Counted from the stretch's first letter, positions 1 to 7,360 are shown. The stretch: 9,329 nt of DNA from Bacillota bacterium (GCA_021810725.1 JAJZIE010000082.1:1-9329); one strand, 5' to 3'. Numbers and translations are program-made. Notes: generated by a model not told the origin, from the sequence alone.

Positions 1-110
1 AGATCCCTCTGCCGGGGTGGCCAGAACCGTCACTAGGTACGGGTCGTCGAAGCAGGAAGCAGCAAAGGGCGCATCGCGAGATATTTGTCCAAAGTTGCAG
101 AACGGGTCCA

Positions 111-1298
111 ATGCGCAAGCTCCTGCCTCTTCTCTTGGCCGACAGCATGGTGCTCGCCGGATGCGGGTCTGGCGGACCGGGCGTGAAGCGCGCCGGACGC
201 GCGCCTTCTGGACGTGCGGTCGGGAAGTTCCCACCAGCCGTCACCATGGCGGCGGGGTCGAGCCGCACAACTCCCGTCGTGCGCATCGCGTGGCATGATG
301 CGCTTCCCTACGGCGCGCGCATCGGGGTCGAAAAGCCGCCGAAGGCGTACCGCATCTCCCCTCGGGCCGCGGTCTTGCGAGCCGTGGCGGGGGTCGGCGA
401 GCATTCGGTCGACGTCGTCTACGTGCAGACCGCCGGCTTTGTGGGACGGCTTTCGAACGCTGGCGGCGTGACGAGAGAGCCCTCCGCCTATCTTGTGGAG
501 CTTGTCGGGGCGAACCTGAGCCAGGGGCTGAAGAACGCGGCGGGACCCAATCCCCCAAAGCCGCCCGTCGTCGAGTTCATGGTCGTCCTGGTCAATGGCC
601 GGACGGGTACAAGCGAACTGATCGAGTCCGGCGATGCGCACGCGGCGGACGCGGGTCCCTACATTTCTCGAGCCAGCGCCGAGGCGAACGCGGCGGCGCC
701 CGAGTGGGGGACGACGCCGCCGAAACTTCTGTCCGCCAAGCTTGAGACGGTCGCGGCCGCGAGCGCGCAGCTTGGCTCGCGAGCCGCCGCGCTGACCATA
801 CCGAACGATGCCATGGTCTGGGTTCTCACGCTCAAGGGCACCTACAATCCGGCTGCGTGCCTCGCGACCTGCGTGCCCGTGCTGTACGACCAGGTCTACA
901 GCGTCGTCGAGGATGCCATGACGGGCCAGTGGTACGCGTCGGGATACTTCAACGCGCCCCTGACCGGCCACATCTCGCGCGGCGAGGCGACGGCCGCCGC
1001 CCGCGAGAAGGCGCAGAGCTTCGGAACGCCGCCCGCGAAGGTTCTCGCCGCAAGACTCGAGACCGTATCGGCCGCCGATCGCCAGGCCGGGATGCCCGTG
1101 ACCACCGCTCCCACGGAGGCCGGAACGAAGGTTTGGCTCGTTTGGCTGAAGGGACCGTGCCAGCCCGCTTGCAATCCGGTCGGCTCGCCTTGTCCGGCCG
1201 TGGCCAACGCGGAATACTTCGTCGCCGTCCAGGCGATCTCGGCCGAGGTGCTGGGAATAGGACGCAATGCCGACGCGCCTGGTGCGCCAAAGGATTGA
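111..1298 (+). CDS. Repeat-containing lipoprotein of unknown function
   Basis: The 395-residue product starts MRKLLPLLLADSMVLAGC, a short signal peptide ending in a lipobox (LAG-C18), so it should be lipid-anchored outside the cytoplasmic membrane. Asp11 inside the hydrophobic stretch is unusual. Residues 185-278 and 288-384 are tandem copies of one unit: each begins ISR, carries a TPPK/TPPAK then LET segment, then a tryptophan-containing strand (VWVLTLKG, VWLVWLKG), then a cysteine cluster (C250/C254; C350/C354/C361). Residues about 85-175 look like a weaker first copy without cysteines. Unit length and the closing D-x-x-T-G-x-W strand loosely recall PepSY-type domains, but I do not claim that family. 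The Shine-Dalgarno is weak, and ATG 111 is chosen because it gives the signal peptide. A second lipoprotein gene follows 140 bp later on the same strand. Function unknown. Confidence 0.8.
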   Translation: MRKLLPLLLADSMVLAGCGSGGPGVKRAGRAPSGRAVGKFPPAVTMAAGSSRTTPVVRIAWHDALPYGARIGVEKPPKAYRISPRAAVLRAVAGVGEHSVDVVYVQTAGFVGRLSNAGGVTREPSAYLVELVGANLSQGLKNAAGPNPPKPPVVEFMVVLVNGRTGTSELIESGDAHAADAGPYISRASAEANAAAPEWGTTPPKLLSAKLETVAAASAQLGSRAAALTIPNDAMVWVLTLKGTYNPAACLATCVPVLYDQVYSVVEDAMTGQWYASGYFNAPLTGHISRGEATAAAREKAQSFGTPPAKVLAARLETVSAADRQAGMPVTTAPTEAGTKVWLVWLKGPCQPACNPVGSPCPAVANAEYFVAVQAISAEVLGIGRNADAPGAPKD

Positions 1299-1299
1299 C

Positions 1300-1325
1300 C
1301 GGATCCGGCCCAGGCGTCGGATCCG
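1300..1325 (+). terminator. Possible weak hairpin between the two lipoprotein genes
   Basis: The self-complementary octamer CGGATCCG occurs twice (1300-1307 and 1318-1325), so it reads both as a direct repeat and as an 8-bp stem with a 10-nt loop. It begins two bases after the stop codon of the first lipoprotein gene. No T-run follows, so termination is only possible; it may be an attenuating hairpin or chance. Confidence 0.3.
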
Positions 1326-1438
1326 CATCCCACCGCGCGGCGACGCTTCGAAGAAGACACGGTTTCCCGTGGCGTCCACCGCTTCTCTCCTTGCCAGGCG
1401 CCGATCCATGGCATAGTCTGGAAGCCGGAGGCGTGGCC

Positions 1439-2254
1439 ATGCCGAGACGCACCCTAGTCATGGTTCTGATGGCGCTCATTCCGCTCGCGGCCGGCTGCGC
1501 GAGCCATCCGGCCGCGGCGACCACCGCCAAGCGTTCCGCGGCGGGACGAGCATTGGCCTGTCCAACTCCCCGCACCGTCTACCTCTTCCGCGCGACGGGC
1601 GGCATGGCAAGCCAGGAGAGCATGACCTGGCTGCGCATCTCCCTCCTGAACTTCCCACACGAGTCGAGCGAACTCTACGAGGCGGTCATCCCTGCCGCGA
1701 CGACCTGGACGCTCCGTGACCTCCGGGTGGACCGGCGCGACGGCCGGAGGATCGCTTCGTTCATGCAGGATGCGGGCCACGGCAATCCGGCCATGTACAA
1801 CTACGGGAACCCGAGCGTCGTCGCGGCGGACGTCTGCTTCACTTCCTGGAACCGCGTCCGCGTGCTGAAACTCTCCGTGGTTTCGGGCGAGGCGGCCGAC
1901 CGCGCCGCGCACCTCACGCGCGGCTTCTACGGCGTCAGCCCTACCACCGTCCCACCGGGCGGCGCCATCACCCTTCTGCTCCTGCAAGGCAGCAACGACG
2001 ACGCCCTCTACCTCCACCCGTGGAGCGGCACTGTGCGCTGGTGGGCGGTGCCCTACGGGAAGATCGCCGTCTATCCCGTCGCCATCACGCGCGTCTCGAC
2101 CGGAACCATGGACATCCTGCGGATCGAACTGCCGCGGGATCTGCCCAAGGGCCGGTACTTCCTCGCGCTCTTGGGCGAGCAAGAGGTCCAGAACCTCGGT
2201 CCCGGCTTCATGAACGGCAACTCGGACGGCGATTTCAGCTTCGAGGTGCGGTGA
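1439..2254 (+). CDS. Putative lipoprotein of unknown function
   Basis: The start is ATG 1439, preceded by GGAG at 1427-1430 with an 8-nt gap. The open frame runs further upstream, but the signal peptide begins here. The 271-residue product has a short basic N-terminus (MPRR), a hydrophobic core and PLAAGC, a lipobox-like site giving Cys20 as the lipidated residue. The mature part is rich in short hydrophobic strands and aromatic residues. It includes a YNYGNPSVV segment, the tryptophan-rich VRWWAVPYG, and a C-terminal segment (ILRIELPRDLPKGRYFLALL) that looks like the last strands of a beta-sandwich. I recognise no family. It follows the repeat lipoprotein on the same strand and the two may be co-expressed at the cell surface. 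It converges on the formate dehydrogenase gene, from which a perfect hairpin separates it. Confidence 0.8.
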   Translation: MPRRTLVMVLMALIPLAAGCASHPAAATTAKRSAAGRALACPTPRTVYLFRATGGMASQESMTWLRISLLNFPHESSELYEAVIPAATTWTLRDLRVDRRDGRRIASFMQDAGHGNPAMYNYGNPSVVAADVCFTSWNRVRVLKLSVVSGEAADRAAHLTRGFYGVSPTTVPPGGAITLLLLQGSNDDALYLHPWSGTVRWWAVPYGKIAVYPVAITRVSTGTMDILRIELPRDLPKGRYFLALLGEQEVQNLGPGFMNGNSDGDFSFEVR

Positions 2255-2266
2255 CGCACATCACAG

Positions 2267-2309
2267 CGAAGGAGCGGGCAGCGCGCCGGTCGCGCCGCCC
2301 GCTCCTTCG
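2267..2309. terminator. Bidirectional hairpin terminator between convergent genes
   Basis: A perfect 13-bp stem (CGAAGGAGCGGGC at 2267-2279 pairs with 2297-2309) encloses a 17-nt loop. It lies between the stop of the lipoprotein gene (2254) and the stop of the formate dehydrogenase gene (2318), so it can serve both. No T-run is present on either side. Confidence 0.75.
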
Positions 2310-2317
2310 TTCCGGCA

Positions 2318-5005
2318 TCAGGACGCCAGTTTCTCCACCTTGATGGCGCAGACCTTGTACTCGCCCGTGCCGCTGATCGGATCGACGAGGTGGCTCGTCA
2401 GGGCGTTCGACGGACTCCCGGCATGGTGGAAGCTCATCCAGACCATGCCCGGGGGTACCCGGTCCGTGATCTCGATCGCCGTCTCGAGCTCGCCGCGCCT
2501 CGACGAGACGCGCACGCGGCTGTCGGCCGCAAGGCCAAGAGCCTGGGCGTCCTCGGGGTTGATCCAGGCGTGCTCCTCGCCCCAGAGCGCCATGATGCCC
2601 GGCGAGTAGGCGGTCGTGACGTTGTAGTGCTCGCGCACACGGCCGGTGCTGAGGATGAACGGGTACTCGTCGTCGGGCAGCTCGCCCGGCGGGATGTGCT
2701 CGACCCCCTGGAACTGGCCCTTGCCGCGGCTGAACTTGCCGACGTGCAGAATCGGCGTCCCGGGGTGGTCGGGCGTCGGGCACGGCCAGTGCAGACCGTC
2801 GTGCTCGATCCTGCCGTAGCTGATGCCGGCGTAGGAAGGCGTCAAGGCGGCCATCTCGTCGAACACCTCGGACGCGTCCCGGTAGGTCGCCGGCATGCCC
2901 ATGCGCGTCATCACCTCCGCGACCGTCTGCCAGTCGCTGAGGCCGGCGAGCGGCTCCACCGCCTTGCGCACCCGCTGCACGCGGCGCTCGGTGTTCGTGA
3001 AGGTGCCGTCGCACTCGGCGAAGCTGCCGCCCGGCAGCACCACGTCGGCGTACTGCGCGGTCTCCGTCAGGAAGATCTCCTGCACGACGAGGAACTCGAG
3101 GTTCTCGAGCCCCCGGCGGATATGGTTCGTGTTCGGGTCGGAGAGGACCGGATTCTCGCCGAGGATGTACATCGCCTTCAGCTCGCCGCGGTTCGCGGCG
3201 TCGAACATCTCCGGGATCTTGAGCCCGATCTCTCCCGAGAGCGGGACGCCCCACGCCTGCTCGAACTTGGCCTGGATCTCGGGGCTCTGCACGTTCTGGT
3301 AGCCCGGGTAGACGTTCGGCAGGGCGCCCATGTCGCAGGCCCCCTGGACGTTGTTCTGGCCGCGGATCGGGTTGACGCCGGTGCCCGGTCGGCCGAGGTG
3401 GCCGGTGAGCATGGCAAGATTCGCGCAGCTCATGACATTCATCGTGCCGGAGACGTGCTCCGTGATGCCGAGCGTGTAGTAGAGGGCGGCGCGGTCGGTG
3501 GTGGCGTAGAGGCGCGCGACGGCTTCGAGCGTCTCGACCGGCACGCCTGTGATCTCCGCGACCCTCTCGGGTGTATAGCGCTCCACGGTCTCGCGCAGTT
3601 CCTCGAAGTTTTCGCAGCGCTCCTCGATGAACGCCCTGTCCTCGAGTCCCTCCCGGAGGATGATGTGCATCAGCCCGTTGAGGAGCGCGATATCGGTGCC
3701 GGGCCTGAGCTGCAGCCAGTAGTCCGCGAGATCCGCGAGTTCGGTGCGCCGCGGGTCCACGACGATCAGCCGCACGCCCTGGCGCCGGGCCTTCAGCATC
3801 TTGTAGCCGATCACGGGGTGGGCTTCCGTCGTATTGGTCCCGATCAGGAACAGCAGCTCCGCCTGGTCGATGTCGGCGATGGGGTTCGTCATCGCGCCGC
3901 TGCCGAATGTGGTGGCCAGACCGGCCACCGTCGGGGCGTGTCAGGTACGGGCACAATGGTCGACGCTGTTGGTGCCCATCACCCCCCGCGCGAATTTCTG
4001 CATGAGGTAGTTCGTCTCGTTCGTCGTGCGGGCGGAACTGAGCGCCCCGAAGGCCCGCGGCCCGTAGCGATCCCTCAGCTCCGTGAGCCTGCTCGCCACG
4101 AGGTCGAGCGCCTCGTCCCAGGACGCCTCCTCGAAGCGCCCCTCGCGCTTGATCAGAGGCTTCGTCAGCCGCCTCTCGCTGTTGATGTAGTCCCAGCCGA
4201 AGCGGCCCTTCACGCACATGGCCCGATCGTTGACGGTGCCGTCGGTCGAGGTGACGCCGACGACCTTGCCGTCCTTGACGTTCAGGTCGACGGTGCAGCC
4301 GACGCCGCAGAAGGAGCACGTCGTGCGGACCTTCTCCATCTCCCAGGTGCGTCCCTGGCCCTGCATGCCCTTCTCCGTCAGCGCTCCGGTCGGGCAGACC
4401 GCGACGCAGTTGCCGCAGAAGATGCAGTCGGACTCGATGTACGACGTGTCGCCCCAGGGCGTCGCCTTGGTGTCGAAGCCTTTGAAGGCGAAGCCGAGGA
4501 CGTTCTTGCCGGTGACCTCCTGGCAGGCGCGCACGCACTTGCCGCAGAGGATGCACTTGTTCATGTCGCGCAGGATGAAGGGGTTCGTGTCGTCCAGTTC
4601 GTAGTGGTGCTCCTCACCCGCGAACCCGCCCTGGCGGACGCCGTAGTCGTAGGCGTATTCGGCGAGCTTGCAGTTCCCCATCTTCTCGCACGTCAGGCAG
4701 TCGGCCGGGTGGTCGCTCAGCAGGAGCTCGAGCACCGTCCTGCGCGACTCCACGACGCGCGGACTCCGGGTGCGGACGACCATGTCCGGCGTCACCTTGG
4801 TCGTGCACGACGAGCGCAGGTTGCGCATGCCGTCGATCTCCACGACACAGAGGCGGCATGTGCCGACGGCGCCCAGCACGGGGTCGTGGCAGAGGCGCGG
4901 AACGTCGATCCCGATCAGCTCTGCGGCCTCGAGGACCGAGGTGCCCTCGGACACCTCGATTCTCTGGCCATCGATGGTGACGGGAATGAGATCCACAAGT
5001 CTCAC
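2318..5005 (-). CDS. fdhF: Selenocysteine-containing formate dehydrogenase, catalytic alpha subunit
   Basis: Oxidises formate to CO2, or the reverse, at a molybdenum or tungsten bis-pterin centre and passes electrons down an iron-sulfur chain. The frame is open from GTG 5005 to TGA 2318-2320 except for an internal TGA at 3941-3943, read as Sec355, giving 895 residues. Domains in order: 2Fe-2S ferredoxin-like (C39, C50, C53, C67); NuoG-like His-Cys cluster (H99, C103, C106, C112); two 4Fe-4S (C151/154/157/161 and C194/197/200/204); the 4Fe-4S of the molybdopterin domain (C230, C233, C237, C264); catalytic core with Sec355-His356; R548 in RGQNNVQGACDMG, the position of Arg333 in E. coli FdhF; and a C-terminal dinucleotide-binding domain (about 781-890). 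GTG 5005 is chosen because AGGGAA precedes it by 6 nt and the ferredoxin fold begins there (RLVDLIPVTIDGQ). The architecture is that of NAD- or ferredoxin-linked cytoplasmic enzymes, but no NuoE/NuoF-like partner is adjacent. Confidence 0.95.
3911..3929 (-). promoter_or_regulatory. Bacterial SECIS element
   Basis: On the mRNA, GGUGGCC-GGUCU-GGCCACC forms a perfect 7-bp stem with a 5-nt GGUCU loop. The loop GGU lies at nt 22-24 counting the U of UGA as nt 1, the same place as in E. coli fdhF as I recall it. The loop guanines and bulged or loop U are what SelB recognises. The stem also codes for V-A-G-L-A-T, so it is under double constraint. Confidence 0.88.
3941..3943 (-). other. In-frame UGA read as selenocysteine (Sec355)
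   Basis: The codon follows D-H-C-A-R-T and precedes H-A-P-T-V-A-G-L, exactly where formate dehydrogenases carry their Sec or Cys metal ligand followed by the catalytic histidine. Frame and protein similarity continue unbroken on both sides. This argues against a real stop or a pseudogene. A SECIS-like hairpin lies immediately downstream. Confidence 0.93.
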
Positions 5006-5011
5006 GCTCTC

Positions 5012-5017
5012 TTCCCT
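5012..5017 (-). promoter_or_regulatory. Ribosome-binding site of the formate dehydrogenase gene
   Basis: AGGGAA on the minus strand ends 6 nt before GTG 5005. It decides the start, because the frame stays open for another 90 codons upstream, where the translation is low-complexity and unlike the family. Confidence 0.6.
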
Positions 5018-5032
5018 GAAGAAGAAACTGAC

Positions 5033-5047
5033 GGCGCAAGATGCGCC
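5033..5047 (-). promoter_or_regulatory. Leader hairpin upstream of formate dehydrogenase
   Basis: A perfect 6-bp inverted repeat with a 3-nt spacer (GGCGCA-AGA-TGCGCC on the plus strand) lies 28-42 bp upstream of the GTG start, just before the Shine-Dalgarno. It could be an mRNA leader hairpin or a dimeric operator. Nothing in the window identifies a regulator. Confidence 0.3.
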
Positions 5048-5567
5048 AAACAAGAGGGCCGCACGCGCCGCCCTTTCTTGACCTTGCATCAGTCGGGTGC
5101 GCGCAACCACGTCCGTTCGGACCATGTGCGCCGGCCCGCGGCCGAGGATGTCTGGGGCCGCAGCCAGATGGCGGCCGCGTCGCGACACGCTCCCTGAAGG
5201 CGCGACCTGGACCTCGCCGCGCGGCGAGGAGGACCCGGGCCGCTGGCGGAGCGGACCACGAATGCGCGAAAGCACCGCTCAGGGAGGTCGGACGCACGCC
5301 GTCCCGTCGCCGCGGGTCCGGTCCGCCCTTCGCCCAAAACCTTCGCCAGTTCGCCTGTTCGCTGCCCCAGACTGCCATGGCTCGAGCGCCGGCAACAGCC
5401 GGATGACCGCCCAAGGATGCGCGTGCCCAAAAGGGCACCGCCAGCCCAGCGGACGGACGCCAAAGCCACGCAGGCAGCAACCTCGCTCCATGGTTCTACT
5501 GGTTGGTTCATATGCCACCCGATTCGCAAAACCTCTGTCGTCCAGCAGACAAACAAGGCTCCAATAT

Positions 5568-5597
5568 TTGGACCGTCCAGAAGCCTGAATGTCTATC
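5568..5597 (+). promoter_or_regulatory. Weak candidate promoter for the first microprotein gene
   Basis: TTGGAC (5568-5573) and TCTATC (5592-5597) with an 18-bp spacer resemble a sigma-70-type promoter, though the -10 match is poor. It sits in a locally AT-richer stretch and would give a leader of roughly 40 nt before ATG 5643. The palindrome AAGCGCTT would lie in that leader. Confidence 0.2.
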
Positions 5598-5628
5598 TGC
5601 GAAGCGCTTTGCGCCTCATCATGTAGCT

Positions 5629-5633
5629 GGAGG
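5629..5633 (+). promoter_or_regulatory. Ribosome-binding site of microprotein 1
   Basis: GGAGG is followed by TGCATGTGT and then ATG 5643, a gap of 9 nt. The same GGAGGTGC segment with the same gap precedes the second microprotein gene. An in-frame ATG at 5637 is only 3 nt from GGAGG and is less likely to be the start. Confidence 0.65.
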
Positions 5634-5642
5634 TGCATGTGT

Positions 5643-5723
5643 ATGTTCTGGGTATTGGCGATCGCCGCCATCGTTGTCGCGGGAGCAGTCGTCAGCCAGG
5701 CACAGGAGGCTCGCCACTCCTAA
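5643..5723 (+). CDS. Single-helix membrane microprotein, copy 1
   Basis: A 26-residue product, MFWVLAIAAIVVAGAVV followed by the polar tail SQAQEARHS. Residues 2-17 form one hydrophobic helix, so the peptide is probably an integral membrane microprotein with a short charged tail. It is too short for normal gene calling; the support is a strong GGAGG 9 nt before the ATG and a second copy at 7375-7452. The two proteins share M1, V4, L5, A9, I10, V11, V16, V17, Q19, A20 and A23, and differ conservatively elsewhere (Q/E, E/D, R/K, I/V). It lies on the same strand ahead of the ornithine cyclodeaminase-family gene, with a hairpin between. Size and shape recall small subunits such as CydX or KdpF, or type I toxins, but no partner for any of these is present. 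Function unknown. Confidence 0.6.
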   Translation: MFWVLAIAAIVVAGAVVSQAQEARHS

Positions 5724-6015
5724 GCGGGACGCAAGTCTGCAGGGTGCAAGCCCGCCGGACGGCATATCCTCGCCGAGCCCGGCGCACCGACGCGATGCCG
5801 CAAGTGGGCGGCCAGATGCCCTCTCGCCAAAGGACACGCCGAACGTCCCTGCCACGGCTTTCTGACCGATCTGCGGCCGCGCCGCCGCCAGCGGCTTGAC
5901 CATGGCGGCACGAGCCCCGTCTCCGGCAAGGAGGCGGGGCTCTCGTTTGCTGCCCAAATGCCCTGACCATCGTCACTCCAAAGGTTTTCGCCGGCGACCG
6001 CGAACTAGACTCCCC
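5724..6015 (+). other. Gene-free interval between microprotein 1 and the cyclodeaminase gene
   Basis: No open frame here looks like protein. The interval starts with a possible 5-bp stem (GCGGG 5724-5728 with CCCGC 5751-5755) enclosing the repeated word TGCA. It contains the terminator at 5912-5942 and ends at the Shine-Dalgarno of the next gene. The 188 nt between the microprotein stop and the terminator could be a long 3' untranslated region or a small RNA, but I see no known RNA family. Confidence 0.4.
5912..5942 (+). terminator. Hairpin terminator upstream of the cyclodeaminase gene
   Basis: A 13-bp stem with one G-U pair: GAGCCCCGTCTCC (5912-5924), loop GGCAA, then GGAGGCGGGGCTC (5930-5942). 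TCGTTTGC follows, a poor T-run. Its outer stem GAGCCCCG/CGGGGCTC matches the hairpin after the second microprotein gene. Confidence 0.65.
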
Positions 6016-6024
6016 AGGGGAGGA
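6016..6024 (+). promoter_or_regulatory. Ribosome-binding site of the cyclodeaminase-family gene
   Basis: AGGGGAGGA ends 9 nt before GTG 6034. An in-frame TTG at 6025 touches it, and ATG 6046 is 21 nt away, so GTG 6034 is the best-spaced start. Confidence 0.65.
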
Positions 6025-6033
6025 TTGATTCGC

Positions 6034-7017
6034 GTGCCCGTCGTCATGCTCAGCGAAGGGGAGATCCGCAGCGTCATCGGCTACCGCGAGGCGATCGATC
6101 TCGTGCGGCGAGCCTTCGTGCTGCACAGCCGCGGCGAGGTGATCCTGCCCGAGGTGATGAACTTCGACTTCAGGGACGTGGCTGGAGAGACCCACGTCAA
6201 GGGGGCCCATCTCAAGTGCTCCCCGTACTTCTCGATCAAGGTGGCGTCGGGCTTCTACAAGAACCCGGAGAAGGGACTTCCGGTCGGCTCGGGCATGGTG
6301 TCGGTGTTCGACGCGACGACGGGCCAGTTGAAGGCCGTGCTTTTCGACAACGGCTTTCTCACGGACCTGCGCACCGCGGCGTCCGGTGCCGTCGCGACCG
6401 ACGTGCTCGGCCCCCGCGACGTCCAGTCGGTCGGGGTGCTCGGCTGCGGCATCCAGGCGAGGTACCAGCTCGAGGCGCTGCTTGAAGTGCGCGCGCCGCG
6501 CCGCGTCAAGGTCTACTGCCGCACGCGCCCGAACGCCGAGGCGTACGCGGCGTGGGCCGGCAGGCATCCCGGACTCGAGGTCATCGTCGCGGACGGGCCG
6601 GAGCAGCTCGCGCGCGACGTCGACGTCCTCATGACGACGACGCCGGCGCAGAGTCCCATCGTGCGTTCGGAGTGGCTGCGGCCCGGCACGCACGTGACGG
6701 CCGTGGGTTCCGACATGCCACACAAGCAGGAACTGCACGCGCAGGTCCTTGGGCGGGCGGACAAGGTCGCTGTGGACAGCGTCGCGCAGGCGAGCCGCCA
6801 CGGTGAACTGCACCATGCGCTGGACGCCGGCCTCCTGGCCATGGACGACGTCCATGAGCTCGGCGAGATCGTCGCGGGGCTCTGGCCCGGCCGCGAGCGC
6901 GAGGAGGAGATCACCGTCGCGGACCTGACTGGCATCGGGGTGCTCGACGCCGCGGTCGCGGGCTTTGTGACGCAGACCGCCATCGCGCGTGGTGTCGGAC
7001 GCCTGATCGAGGTCTGA
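6034..7017 (+). CDS. Ornithine cyclodeaminase/mu-crystallin family NAD(P)-dependent enzyme
   Basis: A 327-residue cytoplasmic enzyme, the normal length for this family. Members act on amino acids or cyclic imines with NAD(P): ornithine cyclodeaminase, archaeal-type alanine dehydrogenase, and ketimine or pyrroline reductase. Visible features are Lys69 (SIKVASGF), Arg113 (LTDLRTAASG), the Rossmann motif GVLGCGIQAR at 134-143, and Asp227 in VGSDMPHKQEL. Lys69, Arg113 and Asp227 correspond to the substrate-binding and catalytic residues of Pseudomonas ornithine cyclodeaminase. The C-terminal segment AVAGFVTQTAIARGVG closes the fold, as is usual. The substrate cannot be read from the sequence, so no gene symbol is given. 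GTG 6034 is chosen by Shine-Dalgarno spacing; the 46 codons upstream in frame are Arg-rich and not family-like. It stands alone between two hairpins and two microprotein genes. Confidence 0.9.
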   Translation: MPVVMLSEGEIRSVIGYREAIDLVRRAFVLHSRGEVILPEVMNFDFRDVAGETHVKGAHLKCSPYFSIKVASGFYKNPEKGLPVGSGMVSVFDATTGQLKAVLFDNGFLTDLRTAASGAVATDVLGPRDVQSVGVLGCGIQARYQLEALLEVRAPRRVKVYCRTRPNAEAYAAWAGRHPGLEVIVADGPEQLARDVDVLMTTTPAQSPIVRSEWLRPGTHVTAVGSDMPHKQELHAQVLGRADKVAVDSVAQASRHGELHHALDAGLLAMDDVHELGEIVAGLWPGREREEEITVADLTGIGVLDAAVAGFVTQTAIARGVGRLIEV

Positions 7018-7037
7018 AGGCCGCCCGCCGCGCAGAG

Positions 7038-7070
7038 CGAAGACGCGGGGCATCAGGCTCCGCGTCTTCG
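7038..7070 (+). terminator. Hairpin terminator of the cyclodeaminase-family gene
   Basis: A perfect 11-bp stem (CGAAGACGCGG 7038-7048 with CCGCGTCTTCG 7060-7070) and an 11-nt loop, 20 nt after the stop codon. It is followed by GCGTTTGCG, not a real T-run. Confidence 0.7.
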
Positions 7071-7360
7071 GCGTTTGCGTCCGACCGCACTCCTTGTCCC
7101 CGTCCGTTCGGGTCCTCAATTGTGAACAAATGAATTTGTCAACGGCCAGAGGACCGGCAGGATATAGATACCTTCGGGCGGAAATATTATCCCACAGCTA
7201 TGGAAAGCGAGGGGTGCGGCTCCGCAGAGCGGGTTGCCAGTGGTTGCCGGCGCGTCCACGGACCGGCCTCGCCGCCGCAGGCGGCGGACCCCGCGCACAT
7301 GTCCACCACCCCGGACGGAAACCATAACGCTGCGATCGTTCGAACACGACAAGATCAATC
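7071..7360. other. Gene-free interval upstream of microprotein 2
   Basis: No credible protein-coding frame. A conspicuous AT-rich patch spans about 7118-7205 in an otherwise GC-rich window. It contains the inverted repeat ACAAAT-GA-ATTTGT (7126-7139) and the words GGATATAGATACC and AAATATTATCC. A perfect 7-bp hairpin (CGCCGCC-GCA-GGCGGCG, 7270-7286) lies further on. The AT-rich patch is the likeliest place for a promoter or operator serving the second microprotein gene. Confidence 0.45.

Larger units (their letters stand above)
5006..5628. other. Gene-free region upstream of formate dehydrogenase
   Basis: Open frames here translate to Arg/Pro/Ala-rich strings with no recognisable domain and no good ribosome-binding site, so I call it non-coding. 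It should hold the divergent promoters for formate dehydrogenase and the first microprotein gene. Visible items are the leader hairpin near the GTG start, a perfect 6-bp hairpin with an AAAA loop (GTGCCC/GGGCAC, 5423-5438), and a drop in GC content from about 5490 onward. I found no tRNA-Sec-like sequence in it. Confidence 0.6.

Noticed and set aside
33..1409. A 458-codon open frame on the minus strand over the first lipoprotein gene.
   Set aside because: Its translation is Arg/Gly-rich with no motifs. The plus-strand frame has a lipobox signal peptide and internal protein repeats.
2318..5005. Reading formate dehydrogenase as a nonsense-mutated pseudogene or as two separate genes.
   Set aside because: The TGA is exactly at the Sec position, the frame is unbroken, and a SECIS-like hairpin follows at the right distance. 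The second half has no plausible independent start with a ribosome-binding site.
5033..5050. Possible sigma-54 promoter (TGGCGC and TTGCG) in front of formate dehydrogenase.
   Set aside because: The GG-to-GC distance is 8 bp rather than 10 and the elements overlap the hairpin. The match is better explained by the inverted repeat.
2390..5197. Very long open frames on the opposite strand (2390-5197 plus) and in another minus frame (2235-4556) across formate dehydrogenase.
   Set aside because: They are GC-rich shadows: compositionally odd Arg/Ala/Gly/Val-rich translations with no domains, overlapping a gene with clear motifs end to end.
5724..5800. Resemblance of GGGACGCAAG and following bases to the core of the c-di-GMP-I riboswitch.
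   Set aside because: The GNRA-capped helix directly before GGGACGC, the 5' GGCAAACC strand and the closing GCCGGGTTGCC are missing. The sequence also lies after, not before, the microprotein gene.
7137..7142. A perfect TTGACA -35 box on the minus strand.
   Set aside because: No convincing -10 lies at 16-18 bp (TTGAGG only), and transcription would run into the 3' end of the cyclodeaminase gene with no gene to serve.
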